Notes: generated by a model not told the origin, from the letters alone. A stretch of 35,038 nt of DNA from Roridomyces roridus (GCA_029378245.1 JARKIF010000280.1:1-35038); one strand, 5' to 3'; shown: positions 1-10,685, counted from the stretch's first letter. A program made the numbers and translations.

Positions 1-1228
1 TACCATCTGGTCAACTGCCATTGCGTCGGATTCCGTGTTGTATTTGGCACGTCCACCGTGATTGACCGATTCGTGCGAGCCAGCGGAATAATCGAGACAG
101 AGAGATGAAAGAGATGTATCTGTGTGGTGTGGAATCGCGAGAATCGAGGGATGCGGGAAGCGGTAGACATTGAACCGTCGTCATCCGACTTTGAAGGTGG
201 GGGTGAAACTGGTAGTTCTGCCAGTCGTGTATCTCTCCACCAGAATCTGAGAGCAGAATAAAATTTCGGGTGCTGGATGCGGTAAGAACATACTGAACGG
301 TGTTTCGCAGTCCATAATATCTTGACCTTTCCATTTCAGGACATCGAGAACGTGTAAATGCCATTTTCGCCAGTTGTCGTCCAAATACAGTCCCTGCGGG
401 AATGAGGATGACAATCCAGCTGTTGGGCAAGATCTCACAAGACCGACGACGGAGGCAGGATTGAGGCGAAACGAGGCATTAAAATTTACCCTGTTTCCTG
501 CTTCGCAGGGAAGTGTTGAAACTACATCTAGTGAGCGGGGAAGCAGAGATGAGAAGAGAACCAACCGTGTCCGGGGCCTGACTGGTCAGTAACAGCCAGA
601 CCCCGTTTACCGACAGGAACCGTGCAACTAGTACGAAATAAGCATGAGCTTCCAACGAAGGCATTGAAAATGCGAACCTGCTACCCATGCGGTTTCCAGA
701 TCTCAGGTAAGCCATCTGAGGGCCGGTCTCACTCATTTCAGCATTCAGGCGTACATGCATTGGTCTGCCCATTATTCTTTGCTGGCGGCTTCTTTGCTTC
801 TGCTTCCGTTTCTTCTTACTGGAGCCATCCTGGGAGGCGGTGAGGAAGCGTCCCGGGATGAATGGACGCGTGTGGCTCTCCTGTCATCAGAATCACCGAG
901 ATTGAGTTGAGCAAAAATGTCGAGGTGACGCGAAGAATGACGCGTTGCGCGCGTTCTGTTCCCATTAGTATCATTGAAACGCGAGAGACATTACACCGAC
1001 TCGTTTCTGTTCGTCCAGTGCCTAAGATTATTTGTGAGTTGTGAAGCTGTGGACCTACAAAGACGGTACCTTTCGTCTACGCAGCTCCTGTGATTCCGCG
1101 GCATTTGTGACGAAAGACGGTGGGACCTTGTATGTCGCCTTGCGGTCTTTCGTCATGGTGGAAGCGGTTAAGAGGGTAAACAAAGCAAAGCACACAACGC
1201 CAAGGACCGAAAAAGGAAATCCATTATT
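1..1228. other. no supportable gene
   Basis: Short open frames occur on both strands here. None has a recognisable domain, and I could not join any of them into a convincing spliced gene. The minus-strand frames between about 11 and 564 are the best candidates for exons of an unseen gene that enters from the left, but nothing in them is family-like. The right end of the stretch (about 1040-1228) must hold the 3' untranslated region of HIS5. Confidence 0.4.
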
Positions 1229-2544
1229 CTAAATCACAGACAGCACTTCTCGCATCTTTGCTACTACCGTCCGATTCTCATTCTCTGAGCCCACGGTAAT
1301 CCTCAAACATCCCTCGCATCCAGGCTCGCTCCCGCGATACCTGACCACCACCCCGTTCTCTTCCGCAAGTAGACGGTACAGGCGCTGTGCGCGCGTATTG
1401 TCCGGTTTACCGTTGTTCAGAATAGGGACAACGACAAAGTTGGCGTCGTTTCCGCCGATGATGCGGCCCACACCCAAGACGTAAGTGCGGCAATGTCGGC
1501 CGCAAGCCTTGACCGTTGCTCGATCAGAGTCGCAATCTTGCCGCGCATGGTGGCCACCGCGTCCGCTTCGAGTGAGGAGAGGGCAATGTTCGCCGTCGGC
1601 GTGGAGATGTTGTACGGTGCCTTGGTGTTGGTGAGCACCTGGATGAGGGGCGGTCGGGCGAGGGCGATACCCAATCTGACAAAGCGGTTGGTACTGGGGC
1701 CGATTCACATAGAATACTTTACCTGACACCAGCAAGACCAAAGCTCTTGCTGAGGGTCTGCATCACGACGACATTGCCGTATTCCTTGACGAGAGATACG
1801 GCGCTGGCGTTTTCAGAGGCAAAGTCGATGTAAGCCTCGTCCACGACGACAATACCCTTGAAATTCGGGTATTCGAGCAGTTCCCGAATGGAACTCAAGG
1901 GTATCTGTCCCTGTGGGATTACCGGGAGAGCACACGAATATTAGCTTTATGCTCGGATCTGCGTCCACGGTTTTTTTGATCTATGGATTTCAACGCGCGT
2001 GGTACTGGGGACGTGCGGAAACCCACACCTCGGGTATACGGAGACTGAAGCGACCGTGCTCCCCTCCCTCGCCGGTCTCGCCGGTCAACTCGAGAGGGCA
2101 CTTGACCACGGCAACATCGTTGATTTGGGCACACACGGCGTACATTCCATATGTCGGTGGCGTTGTCAATATCTTGTCCTTCCCGGGGGAAACGCACACC
2201 CTCATGAGAAGATCGATAATTTCGTCCGAGCCCACGCCAAGGAAGACATGGTCCACGCCTGGCAGTCCGCGGAGAACCGCGACGCGTTCCTTGATGACAT
2301 TTTGGGCTGGATCGGGGTAACGGTGGAGATCGAGGTCGAGAACGGAGGAGTCCCCGTTTGCTGAACGCGTGATCGAGTGGCCGAGCGCGTTCTCGTTAGC
2401 ATCGAGCAGGATGCCTTCTTGGTAGTCGTCTCGAGCGCATCGGTATGGGTGAAGAGCGAGAATGTTAGGACGAATGACTTGAACGATGTCAAAGTGCGCA
2501 GGGCCCACGGTAGGCACTGAGTCTGCCAGTCCAAGAATCGACAT
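1229..2544 (-). CDS. HIS5: histidinol-phosphate aminotransferase, with two apparent frameshifts
   Basis: This PLP enzyme converts imidazole acetol phosphate plus glutamate to histidinol phosphate in histidine biosynthesis. Exons are 2544-2029, 1980-1723 and 1675-1229. The N-terminal exon carries [16 protein letters not shown] and [11 protein letters not shown]. Exon 2 has CSPGNPTG, the [10 protein letters not shown] aspartate-tyrosine motif and [12 protein letters not shown] with the PLP lysine. Exon 3 has [10 protein letters not shown], then GGNDANFVV and a VVRYRG ending, all typical of the family. The start is the ATG of MSILGLADS; a TTG codon just upstream lies in frame but is not needed. 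The frame breaks twice: near 1905, right after NPTGT, and near 1478-1484, between IAAL and LGVGR. No intron fits either break because conserved sequence runs through both. Corrected length is about 407 aa, normal for the family. It is either a sequence error or a damaged gene. Confidence 0.9.
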
Positions 2545-3233
2545 GTTGGAAGTTCGAGTCAAAAGACTTGGAATCTAGCCGATATGATAATCAGCCGACG
2601 CCCATTGCCGAGATGAAAGCAATAAATGCAAGTATTCTACATACTCGGACTGCGCTGAAAGAAATTATCTTTAACTAGTTGCTGTGGACACTCAAAATCC
2701 CGGGAGTTACGTTTGTGCGGCAAGTACCGCCGCTGTGCCGGGAAGTCGCGCGCAAGTCCACCGAGTAGAGAGAGGCCAAGGCCACCTGCACGCACGGATG
2801 ACTGCAGAAACAGCAATTCTGACGACGGACCCATACAGTCGAACTCCGAGGCTTTGCAAAGCCAGGAAAAAATCCAAATAATCCAGATCCATTGCAGCGC
2901 AGGAGCGGCCTCGGTGATGCAAGAATCATATAAAATCCCAGTTCAGGCAGACAGTCGGAAAATAATGTAAAGGGACGAGGTAGAAAGTACGGCGGCTGGG
3001 GGCGAGGCATGCTTGTTTCAAACCGAATGAATGATTGCTAATCGTGTACAAAGATGTTACCTATATACTGCTACCTACCGACATGCTGGCTTCAAGTACT
3101 GTACCTGGAGAGAGATGGTTCAGTAGAAGATAGGCACCAAGATAGTAAGCACGTACGTGACACAGTCCCGAAGCAACCATTGCTTCAAAAGAGCGACATG
3201 TGTCTTGTTCTACCAAGACACGGGAAGCGGATT
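2545..3233. other. intergenic, no gene seen
   Basis: This 689-bp stretch lies between the HIS5 start and the stop of the next minus-strand gene. It must contain the HIS5 promoter on the left and the 3' untranslated region of the next gene on the right. Open frames here on both strands are short and show no family features. A TGACTC core, like that bound by Gcn4-type factors, reads on the minus strand at 2561-2556, but it lies only 11 bp from the HIS5 start codon. Confidence 0.5.
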
Positions 3234-4216
3234 CTACCGCCTCGCGACACGTTTGCGTTCCCGGCCTCCCTCCTCTTCGATGTCCATCATACTGTCCATG
3301 ACTTGGCTGTGGTTGTGCGGAAAGAGCCCACGCGAGCTTCGCGTGCGTCGTCTCTGCGTAGGAACCGAAGAGCTCGACGAAGAGGACGTAGATTGGGCAG
3401 AAGAAGTGGGTGGTGGCATCATCATGACCGCGTGCCGGCGCTTGGAGCCCGTGACTGGGGGAGGCACGTTCTCGAGGAAAGGGAACGAGATCGGAACGTG
3501 CAGGTCTGCGGGAGGCATGGGTGCGATGAGAGAAGTAGCGGAAGACGTGATTGGCTTCAGATTCATATTCGGGGGCGCGCGCGTCGGCTTGAGAGGGATT
3601 GAAGATCGGGGAGGAGAGGAGGTTCCTGTGGTCACGCGAGATGGCGGTGGAGATGGCGACGGCTATATTGCGGCGTCGTGGTTAGAACGGGACGTGGAAG
3701 GGTACCAACTGCGACGTACCTTGCGTACCGGAGCACTAGGTCGGTCTGTGCCACCTGCATGAGGTGCCGAAGAGGGACCTCCCCTCTCCCGCTCGTCCTC
3801 CTCGTCCTCCTCCTCTTCCCTGGATCGTACAGCGTCTAGTCTTGCTTCAACCCAGTCCATGATTCGACCGATGGACATCCCAGCCTCCTCCTGATTCCTG
3901 TCCGTTGAGAGCGTGTGAGAGTCGGACACGCCCTGTTGAAGCATCTCCATGAGGTCTCGGCATGCAGCAGCGTATCCCGCGTTGTATGCTCTCTTGGAAG
4001 CATGTCGTGAGGAACGATAAAGGGTGGTGATACTGAGAGCGGCCGCTGTAGAAAGAAGGCGACAAAGATAAACGAGTCAGAGTCATGCCACGCTACGATA
4101 AAAAAGACGAAAAAACCTTTAAAATTGTCAAGCAGCTCTTTCTCTGAGGTGGGGTTGAGGGAATTCGATGGGAGGGAAGATGCGAGGCTGTTTAAATTGA
4201 GGGATTCGGTGGTCAT
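3234..4216 (-). CDS. HAPSTR1/C16orf72-like protein (tentative)
   Basis: Three exons, 4216-4117, 4045-3720 and 3662-3234, encode 284 aa; both introns have GT-AG ends and phases agree. The conserved block is at residues 30-70: FKAAALSITTLYRSSR, then KRAYNAGYAAACRDL, then a helix with GRIMDWVEARLDAV. An acidic run (EEEEDEEDERE) follows, then a long Ser/Pro/Thr-rich region, and a basic tail with KRRHA and ERKRVARR that could direct it to the nucleus. The order (FQNAAxxVTxLYK-like helix, a GYxxxxxDxLxW-like helix, disordered middle, KRKR-type tail) matches the animal stress-response factor HAPSTR1, which partners the ubiquitin ligase HUWE1. That assignment is an inference from pattern memory. The gene structure is solid; the function is open. 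Confidence 0.75.
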
Positions 4217-4475
4217 GATGGTCGGAAGCAAGCAACAAGGCCACCTGCCACTTTGATCGGTGTTTCCTCTTCTGGCTCTCACTTGGCTTTCACTCGAATT
4301 TCGACGTTCTCGATTGCTCGTTCAATTCCTAGGATACCACTTCCGGCGGCCATCCTACGCGCGCTCCTTCAACAGGCTCGCACGAGGGGCAAAAATGATT
4401 CCTTGACACTGTGGCGGTCCATCTTGATTTCCAATTTCATCCACACACCCTTGAAGATGGTCGTCGTAATCATTC

Positions 4476-5877
4476 ATGATAATCTGCTCAATGCTATGGG
4501 TGGTAACCTTCCGTGGCGGCATCTCAGCAGTGGATCTTTTGGTGCGACTACCGCAGAGAATGGCAGTTCTGAACTGTAAGAGCCATTCTTGGATTTGGCA
4601 TACTTATATACGGCGATGCATCTTCCTCCCGGGCTACTTTCTTTCTCACTGTAGCGGGCTACATACTCCTTTGGACTTCCTCATGGATCCCCCGTCTCTG
4701 TCCAATTCCACCCACTACTTTCTGCACCCCGAACCGCTGCCAAAGTCTGTCCTTATTTCTCTCGATACACTGTTCGACAAGTCAGACACGGTGTTCAATC
4801 TTAGTGGCCGCCCTGGGCATAATGCCAGTTTCTGCTCTCCCGTTCACCACAAATGCTTTGCGACTCTAACTTTCATCGGGACACAAATTCAAGTTTATAG
4901 ACCCGGTGACATTGCCGGTTTCCCGGACTGCTTAACGCAAGTCGGCCATTTTGTCATCTGAGTAAACCTGAGTAAACTAACGTACAAGTGAACAGCTTCA
5001 AACTTGACAATGACGATTCAAAACCGGCGCCACGTAACTGTACTGCTCCATCTTTGCCACCGAAAGGACAGTCCCCCCCTCCTGTTCCTGCTCTTTGCTT
5101 GGTGAACATGGCCGACGGCCTTCATAACCTGACGCTCTCGATGGATAATACTGTGCCCAATCAGGCATTATTCCTTGTGTGTGGATTTTCTTCCAAGTCC
5201 AAGATAAATTATCCAAAAGTTCGCTTCACAGATGATTGTACCCGAATCCCTGCCCCCAACCGGTACCAATACCACAAACATTGTTACACCGTCCTCCACC
5301 GCACCGGATGGAAACGCTCAATCTACCCATTCTCCCTTTCCTTCGTAGGTTATCTTATGTCTGTCATTCAAAACACGCCTAAACCCGGGTTAGACAACAC
5401 CAGAATCATCATGCAAGGTAACAATTTATCCTTCCAAATTGGAAATGCACCTAAGATTCTCCAAGCAAATCCTCCGGGACACCGATATTCGTCCCAATAT
5501 TGATTGTCATCGCCGTTCTCCTGGCCCTGTTAGTTGCTGCTGTCGGCTCTGTGCTGTACTTGCGGAACAAGCGAAGGAAGACGGCGCTAGAGAAACCGTC
5601 GGATGATTTTCCTTCACCGCCCTCCAGTCCACTTCCTGCAGGATTCGTTCCTCCAGCGACAATGGCTCCACCTGGATCATCGCGATTCTTTGAACCTTCA
5701 CGGTGGACGCGCGCGCGGGATAGCATGACAAGTTCATCCAGTGCAAGCAGCACAGCTAGCCCTAGCACTTATGATGGCCGTCGATCAGCGCGGAAGGAGA
5801 ACTACGATCCCGAGGCGTTGAATCACTACCCTTCCCCATATCAGTATTCCACGCCACTGGAAAATCAAGATAGGTGA
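4476..5877 (+). CDS. single-pass membrane protein with beta-sandwich-like ectodomain
   Basis: The clearest part is the C-terminal half. A membrane segment (IVIAVLLALLVAAVGSVLYL) is followed by RNKRRK and a cytoplasmic tail rich in Ser and Pro ending at 5877. Upstream coding pieces are an ectodomain with TLTFIGTQIQVY and a later LVNMADGLHNLTLSM, a layout seen in many basidiomycete membrane proteins with a galactose-binding-like fold. Likely exons: up to about 4905 or 4917, 4989-5176, 5220-5344, a 14-nt exon 5404-5417, and 5456-5877. Phases agree from 4989 onward. The first intron donor and the true start, including any signal peptide, are not resolved; 4476 is only the first ATG of the open frame. 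Several NxS/T sites suggest glycosylation. Function and ligand are unknown. Confidence 0.55.
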
Positions 5878-6053
5878 GATCTCGTTGCCAGACAAACGTA
5901 TGGAGCTGATTTGTTAGACGCCACAGTGATAGTCATGAATCACACTGGGTTCCCAGTGTGCATGCGATATGAGAATGTTGTACAGTAGTAAATTAACGCG
6001 TTGTTGACGTGATGACGTGATGTTTGGTTAACATCGTGATCGAGTTTGCTCTC

Positions 6054-7184
6054 ATGCAGCGCGCATGTCTCCACCACTTCTTCCACAAGTCTTTTTCAAT
6101 CCGTCCTAGAGCATTTCTCAGCACAAATGCACTCGCAGTCACGTACAAACCCGTCGACACGGCGAACCTGCTCAAAACCTATGCCCAGCTATCCAAGTCG
6201 CGCCTTTCACTGCTCGTCATACTCACCTCCGCGTCGGGTGTCGCTCTTTCCCCGCTTCCCGCCACAATCCCGACTCTGTTGGCCACGGCCGTGGGCACCG
6301 CTCTCTGCGCGGCCTCGGCCAACACGTTGAATCAGCTGCAAGAAGTGCCGTTTGATGCCCAGATGGCGCGAACCCGCAATCGTCCGCTGGTTAGGCGGGC
6401 TATAACGCCACTTCATGCGACCGGATTCGCGGTTGTCACTGGCGTATGTGGGCCCGTGCTCCTATGGACGATGGTGAACCCTACCACCGCGTTACTAGGC
6501 GCAGCCAACATTGCCCTTTATGCGGGAGTGTACACCTGGATGAAGAGGAAGTCCATATACAACACCTGGGTTGGTGCCTTAGTCGGTGCAATTCCTCCGC
6601 TCATGGGGTGGACTGCATGTGGCGGCCAATTAATATCAAATCACTTCCACCTCTTCCTCCCTCCATTCCTATCCACGACCCCCGTCGACACTGCCCTCAT
6701 CAATAACCCGCTTTCACCCTTCGTGTTGTTCATGCTGCTCTTTAGTTGGCAGTTTCCTCATTTTAACGGCCTTTCGCATATAGTGCGAGCGTCCTACGCA
6801 CAAGCAGGCTACCACATGCTCTCTGTGCTTTCGCCCAAGAAAAACGCCCTCGTCTCTCTCCGTCACGCCCTCCTTCTCGTCCCCGTCTGCTCCATCCTCG
6901 CCCCGCTATCGGGTCTCACCGATTGGTGGTTCGCGGTGACTTCGTTGGTCCCGAACGCTATCTGCGTTCAGGCAGCATGGCGCTTCTGGAGGATCGGTGG
7001 AGAGAAGGAGGCGCGTCTCGTTTTCCGGCACAGCCTGTGGTACCTGCCCGCTATACTGGCCCTCATGATGCTGCACAAGCAGGGGGTGGATTGGTTCCAG
7101 TGGTTAGGTTTAAAAGAAGAGGAAACCGAGGGTGAGTTGTCTTCTTTTGCATGTCAGATTCTTTCTGAACGTGTAGCAGCTTAG
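6054..7184 (+). CDS. COX10: protoheme IX farnesyltransferase (heme O synthase), mitochondrial
   Basis: COX10 farnesylates heme B to heme O in the inner mitochondrial membrane, the first step toward the heme A of cytochrome c oxidase. The product is up to 376 aa. Residues 1-30 are basic and hydroxylated like a mitochondrial presequence. The UbiA-family prenyl-diphosphate motif NQLQEVPFDAQMARTRNRPL is at about residues 93-112. The second signature is FSWQFPHFNGLSHIVR. Several hydrophobic helices fill the rest, including IPPLMGW. I chose the ATG at 6054; an upstream TTG is in frame but unnecessary. The last bases contain a GT...AG pair (7132-7179) whose removal keeps the same TAG stop and shortens the tail by 16 residues, so the C-terminus may be shorter. 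Its stop lies 54 bp from the stop of the opposing gene. Confidence 0.95.
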   Translation: MQRACLHHFFHKSFSIRPRAFLSTNALAVTYKPVDTANLLKTYAQLSKSRLSLLVILTSASGVALSPLPATIPTLLATAVGTALCAASANTLNQLQEVPFDAQMARTRNRPLVRRAITPLHATGFAVVTGVCGPVLLWTMVNPTTALLGAANIALYAGVYTWMKRKSIYNTWVGALVGAIPPLMGWTACGGQLISNHFHLFLPPFLSTTPVDTALINNPLSPFVLFMLLFSWQFPHFNGLSHIVRASYAQAGYHMLSVLSPKKNALVSLRHALLLVPVCSILAPLSGLTDWWFAVTSLVPNAICVQAAWRFWRIGGEKEARLVFRHSLWYLPAILALMMLHKQGVDWFQWLGLKEEETEGELSSFACQILSERVAA

Positions 7185-7238
7185 TATCTTTTGATGCTTC
7201 AAGTAGTGTATCTACTTTGTATCATACAGAACAAAAAG

Positions 7239-8102
7239 TTAAAGCACAAGCTGCTCTCGACGGACGAACCTAAACTTTCTGACGATCGCATGCTCCTGCG
7301 TGTGCGACATTGCCCAACGACGGGACCTGCGCGATTTTTCCATTAACGGTATTGGTTCAGCTGCCGCCCTTCCAGCATGTACCAACTCTCCTCCGCCTTC
7401 AAGAGGGAATCTCCATTTCCTGGCGACCAAAACGCATTCTTCGAGTTCCTCCTTCTCCTCATCAAACGTCTCAAACTCGAGCACTAGCTCCTTGATTCGA
7501 GGCATGCTCCCAATCCATGCACCCCACTCGGTTGGTGGATGAATCCGCAGTGGCTCCCTCTGCAGCTGATCCCAAAAGGACCAATTGGAGTGCCGGATCG
7601 TGATAGTGAGGGAGAAACCACTCAGGCCAGGGAGCCATTCCTGGGCTCTTCGCCTCTCCAGCCAAGGCATATGGGTAAAAAAGTGCACCAGCTGCACCGC
7701 TGCCCACTGCTGTAGCGTCATCTTGGAGAAATATGCGTTGTAGTCCGACGGAGGTGTTTTGACTCCCTGCGGTCCACGGCTGGAGTGTTTCCAAAAGACG
7801 TGCGAGTTGAGAGATATGGGTGCGAGGTGCGTTTCGAGGTAGATTTGGCGGCAGGTGAGGAGAAGATTGGTCTCGATCTTTCGCGCATAGTCGACCCCGG
7901 GGCGGTAGTAGTGTGTGTATCGGCTGTGAGGGTGCGAGAGATCGTGCTGCACCCTCAGTACGTGTGTGAAAATGATATTGCGTAGCTCTGGGAAGAGAAT
8001 CCCAAACAGCGGGGATTGCGGTTGGAGATGAACCTCGGAGCTGGAGATTCTTTCAGAAAGTGAAGGTACATTTTCATTCGGGATGGGAGTTGAGAACGAC
8101 AT
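7239..8102 (-). CDS. 2EXR/F-box-like domain protein
   Basis: A single-exon gene of 287 aa. Near the N-terminus, PLFGILFPELRNIIFTHVL matches the start of fungal 2EXR/F-box-like modules (hydrophobic-P-E-hydrophobic-R-N-hydrophobic-I). It is followed after about 40 residues by LLLTCRQIYLE, the usual second signature. The middle holds LTITIRHSNW and a helix-rich stretch with an acidic run (FDEEKEELEE). The tail is basic. Proteins of this kind are numerous and mostly unstudied in fungi; some F-box relatives act as substrate receptors of SCF ubiquitin ligases, but nothing here shows that. Its start codon lies only 22 bp after the LEU1 stop on the same strand, with a TATA-like box (8118-8112) inside the gap and too close to the ATG for normal use. 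Confidence 0.8.
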   Translation of the reverse strand: MSFSTPIPNENVPSLSERISSSEVHLQPQSPLFGILFPELRNIIFTHVLRVQHDLSHPHSRYTHYYRPGVDYARKIETNLLLTCRQIYLETHLAPISLNSHVFWKHSSRGPQGVKTPPSDYNAYFSKMTLQQWAAVQLVHFFTHMPWLERRRAQEWLPGLSGFSLTITIRHSNWSFWDQLQREPLRIHPPTEWGAWIGSMPRIKELVLEFETFDEEKEELEECVLVARKWRFPLEGGGELVHAGRAAAEPIPLMEKSRRSRRWAMSHTQEHAIVRKFRFVRREQLVL

Positions 8103-8124
8103 GGCTACTAATTATATACCTTCA

Positions 8125-10685
8125 TCACCAGTCCACCTTGCCTCCGCTTGGCTTGATTGTTATCTTCTGTCGCCCGATCTCTAACCACGACCTTTGTTTA
8201 GTCCTTCGTCCCTCGTACACGGCAATGGCATCTGTGTCCCGTAACGTTGTGGCGATATTATCAAAGCCATTCAAAAGGCAACCTCGCCGGAAAGGATCCG
8301 TGGTAAAGGGAATCGGTGGTTTGCCCAAACGGTGGATTTCTTCTTTCTCGAGGTCGACTGTGAGCTCGATGCCCGCCTCAGCATCAACTGCCAGCACACG
8401 GCAGGTCTCCGCATTGAGCTCCACGGTCAACAGGCAATTTTGGAGGCAATTGTTCCTGAAAATTTCCCCAAAACTCGGTGCAATTACGCAGCGGATACCA
8501 AAGTCCTCCAAGCTCCAAGCAGCGTGTTCACGCGAACTACCGCATCCAAAGTTCTTCCCAGTTGACACCAGAATAGCGGCCTTGTCAAACGGAGGGCGGT
8601 CGAGAACGAAATCTCGGGACTCCCCGTTTCGGAGGTTGTAGAAGAGACCCCTTGCCAGGCCGGTTCTAGTGATCGTCTTGAGGAATTGCTTCGGGATGAT
8701 CATGTCTGTGTCGCAGTTCTCGATGTACAGCGGCGCCGCAATGCCCTTGAGCACACGGAATACCTTGGGGGACGTCTTGTCCGCCGAAACGGGTGGTGGG
8801 TGGATCGTATGGCTCGGAATAAATGACTCTTCTTCGGCGACTGGATCGTCAGCCGCGGGAGGAGTATCGACGTCGACTCTAGATTGCGTTTCTTTGTAGT
8901 GAAAACGGCGCACATCGGTGAGCTTGCCGTACATGGCAGCTGCAGCGGCCATCGCGGGGCTCATCAGATGTGTGCGGCCATTGAAGCCCTGACGGCCTTC
9001 GAAATTGCGGTTGCTTGTACTGGCGCAACGCTTGCCAGGGTCGAGCGAGTCCTCGTTCATCCCGATGCACATCGAGCAACCAGCCTCGCGCCATTGGAAG
9101 CCTGCACGCTTGAAGATGACATCCAGTCCTTCTTCCTCTGCCTTGCGTTTGACGGCACTGGATCCAGGGACGACCATCGCCGTCACGGTAGACGCAACTT
9201 TGGCATCAGCACCAGCTGCACGCACGACGGCCGCGGCTGAGCGAAGGTCCTCGATCCGCCCATTGGTGCAGGAACCGATGAAAACATTGTCTACTGCGAT
9301 TTCCTCCATCAAAGTACCTGGCACGAGACCCATGTACTCCAAAGCACGAGTTGCGGCGCGCCGTACCTCTGGGCTGGTAAACGTGGCAGGATCGGGCACG
9401 GTGCCTGTGATAGGGACGACATCTTGAGGAGACGTGCCCCAGGTGACGGAAGGCGCAATGTCTGCAGCGGCGATGTTGACTTGAACATCGAATTTGGCAC
9501 CGTCGTCGGTTTTGAGTGTGCGCCAGTAAGCCTCTGCACGTTCCCACGCATCACCCTTGGGCGCGAGAGGACGATTTTTGAGGTATGCATACGTGGTTTC
9601 GTCTGGCGCAACCATACCGGCCCGGGCTCCCGCCTCGATGCTCATATTGCAGACGCTCATGCGCGCCTCCATGCTAAAGCCTCGGATGACAGACCCCGCG
9701 TATTCGATAACGCAATCGTTGCCGCCCGATGTGCCGATGACTTGGATGATATACAGGATGACATCCTTGGCATGCACACCCTCTGGCAGCTCGCCGTCCA
9801 CGTTGATGCGCATGTTCTTGCTTTTCTTTTGGAGAATCGTCTGGGTGGCCAGAACGTGTTCAACTTCCGAAGTGCCGATACCAAATGCGAGTGCTCCAAA
9901 GGCGCCATGGGCTGGGATCGGTGAGCCAATGAATCAAGGATATACAGAAATTCTGACTAGACGTATGCGAGTCTCCACAGACACATGTGATACCAGGAAG
10001 CTGAAGCCATGTCAGTATCGGCGCCCGGGAATTAGGTGTTGGGCCTACCGTGAAGCCCTGTTCTGGTCCAATGACATGCACAATTCCTGTTATTCCACAT
10101 ATGAGTAAATTCGTCGTGGAAGCTCAAAGGTCAACCTGCCTTGTCGCTTGTCCTGAAGGCCAAAGTACGAAATGCCAAAATCCTTGACGTTCGTTTCGAG
10201 CGCAACGCACTGCGCGTAAGACTCTGGGTCTGTGACTAATGAGCGGAGATCGCGGACTCTCGCGCCTCTTGGTGCAGTCCTGAAGCGTCCATTATGAGCA
10301 AATTCTGCGTCTCGGCTCGAGTACGCACGGAACGTTGTGATCGACGGTTGCGAGAGTACAATCTGGGCGTCGGACAGTGCGGCCAGCAGCGCGTCTGACG
10401 TTTGAGTAAGAACTGGAAAGTAGAGGGAGCCCAGGTCTGCCTACAGGCCATCGAAAGCTTGTGGACTGGAAACTTCATGCACGAGGTGTCTGATCGTCAG
10501 AATTAGACGATGTATACGATGCGACGGCAGCAAACCATACCGGTCGACGTATATCAAGCCCAACCCATTTTCATTGGTAGTGCTGTTTTTCGCTAAGCGT
10601 TACACTCGGGAGAAGATTGAAAGGCAACTTGCACGATATGGTCGTTCCAGATTTTATCGTACAGAGTCTTGGGGAGGTCTGCCAT
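8125..10685 (-). CDS. LEU1: 3-isopropylmalate dehydratase (isopropylmalate isomerase)
   Basis: This aconitase-family enzyme interconverts 2- and 3-isopropylmalate in leucine biosynthesis. Eight exons give 737 aa: 10685-10633, 10582-10541, 10489-10445, 10394-10329,10279-10140, 10086-10049, 10000-9958 and 9911-8125. The large (LeuC-type) part has [36 protein letters not shown] and the 4Fe-4S cysteines in [11 protein letters not shown] and [10 protein letters not shown]. The swivel (LeuD-type) part has [12 protein letters not shown] and [11 protein letters not shown]. Both are fused in one chain, as is normal in fungi. Introns 1 and 5 use GC donors (gcaagt, gcaggt); the available GT sites there break the frame through conserved residues. 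Leucine pathway genes are often controlled by Leu3-type zinc-cluster factors, and a CCGG-TCA-CCGG palindrome lies just upstream. Confidence 0.95.
10087..10139 (-). other. LEU1 intron 5, GC-AG type
   Basis: A 53-nt intron with donor gcaggt after an AAG exon end, and acceptor aacag. The GT four bases downstream would break the frame. The GC donor restores [13 protein letters not shown], which is nearly invariant in this enzyme. Confidence 0.8.
10583..10632 (-). other. LEU1 intron 1, GC-AG type
   Basis: A 50-nt intron with donor gcaagt and acceptor aacag, and TAAC 20 nt from the acceptor as a branch-point candidate. Using the nearby GT sites leaves every acceptor out of phase, whereas the GC donor joins DHIV to [14 protein letters not shown] in frame. 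The donor is the best known consensus form of GC-AG introns. Confidence 0.75.

Noticed and set aside
2556..2561. Gcn4-like TGACTC core before HIS5
   Set aside because: Lies only 11 bp from the start codon, where an activator site is unlikely; a 6-base match is common by chance.
10141..10279. Possible frameshift in LEU1 near exon 5
   Set aside because: Resolved by a 49-nt GT-AG intron (10280-10328) and a GC-AG intron (10087-10139); the frame is then intact.
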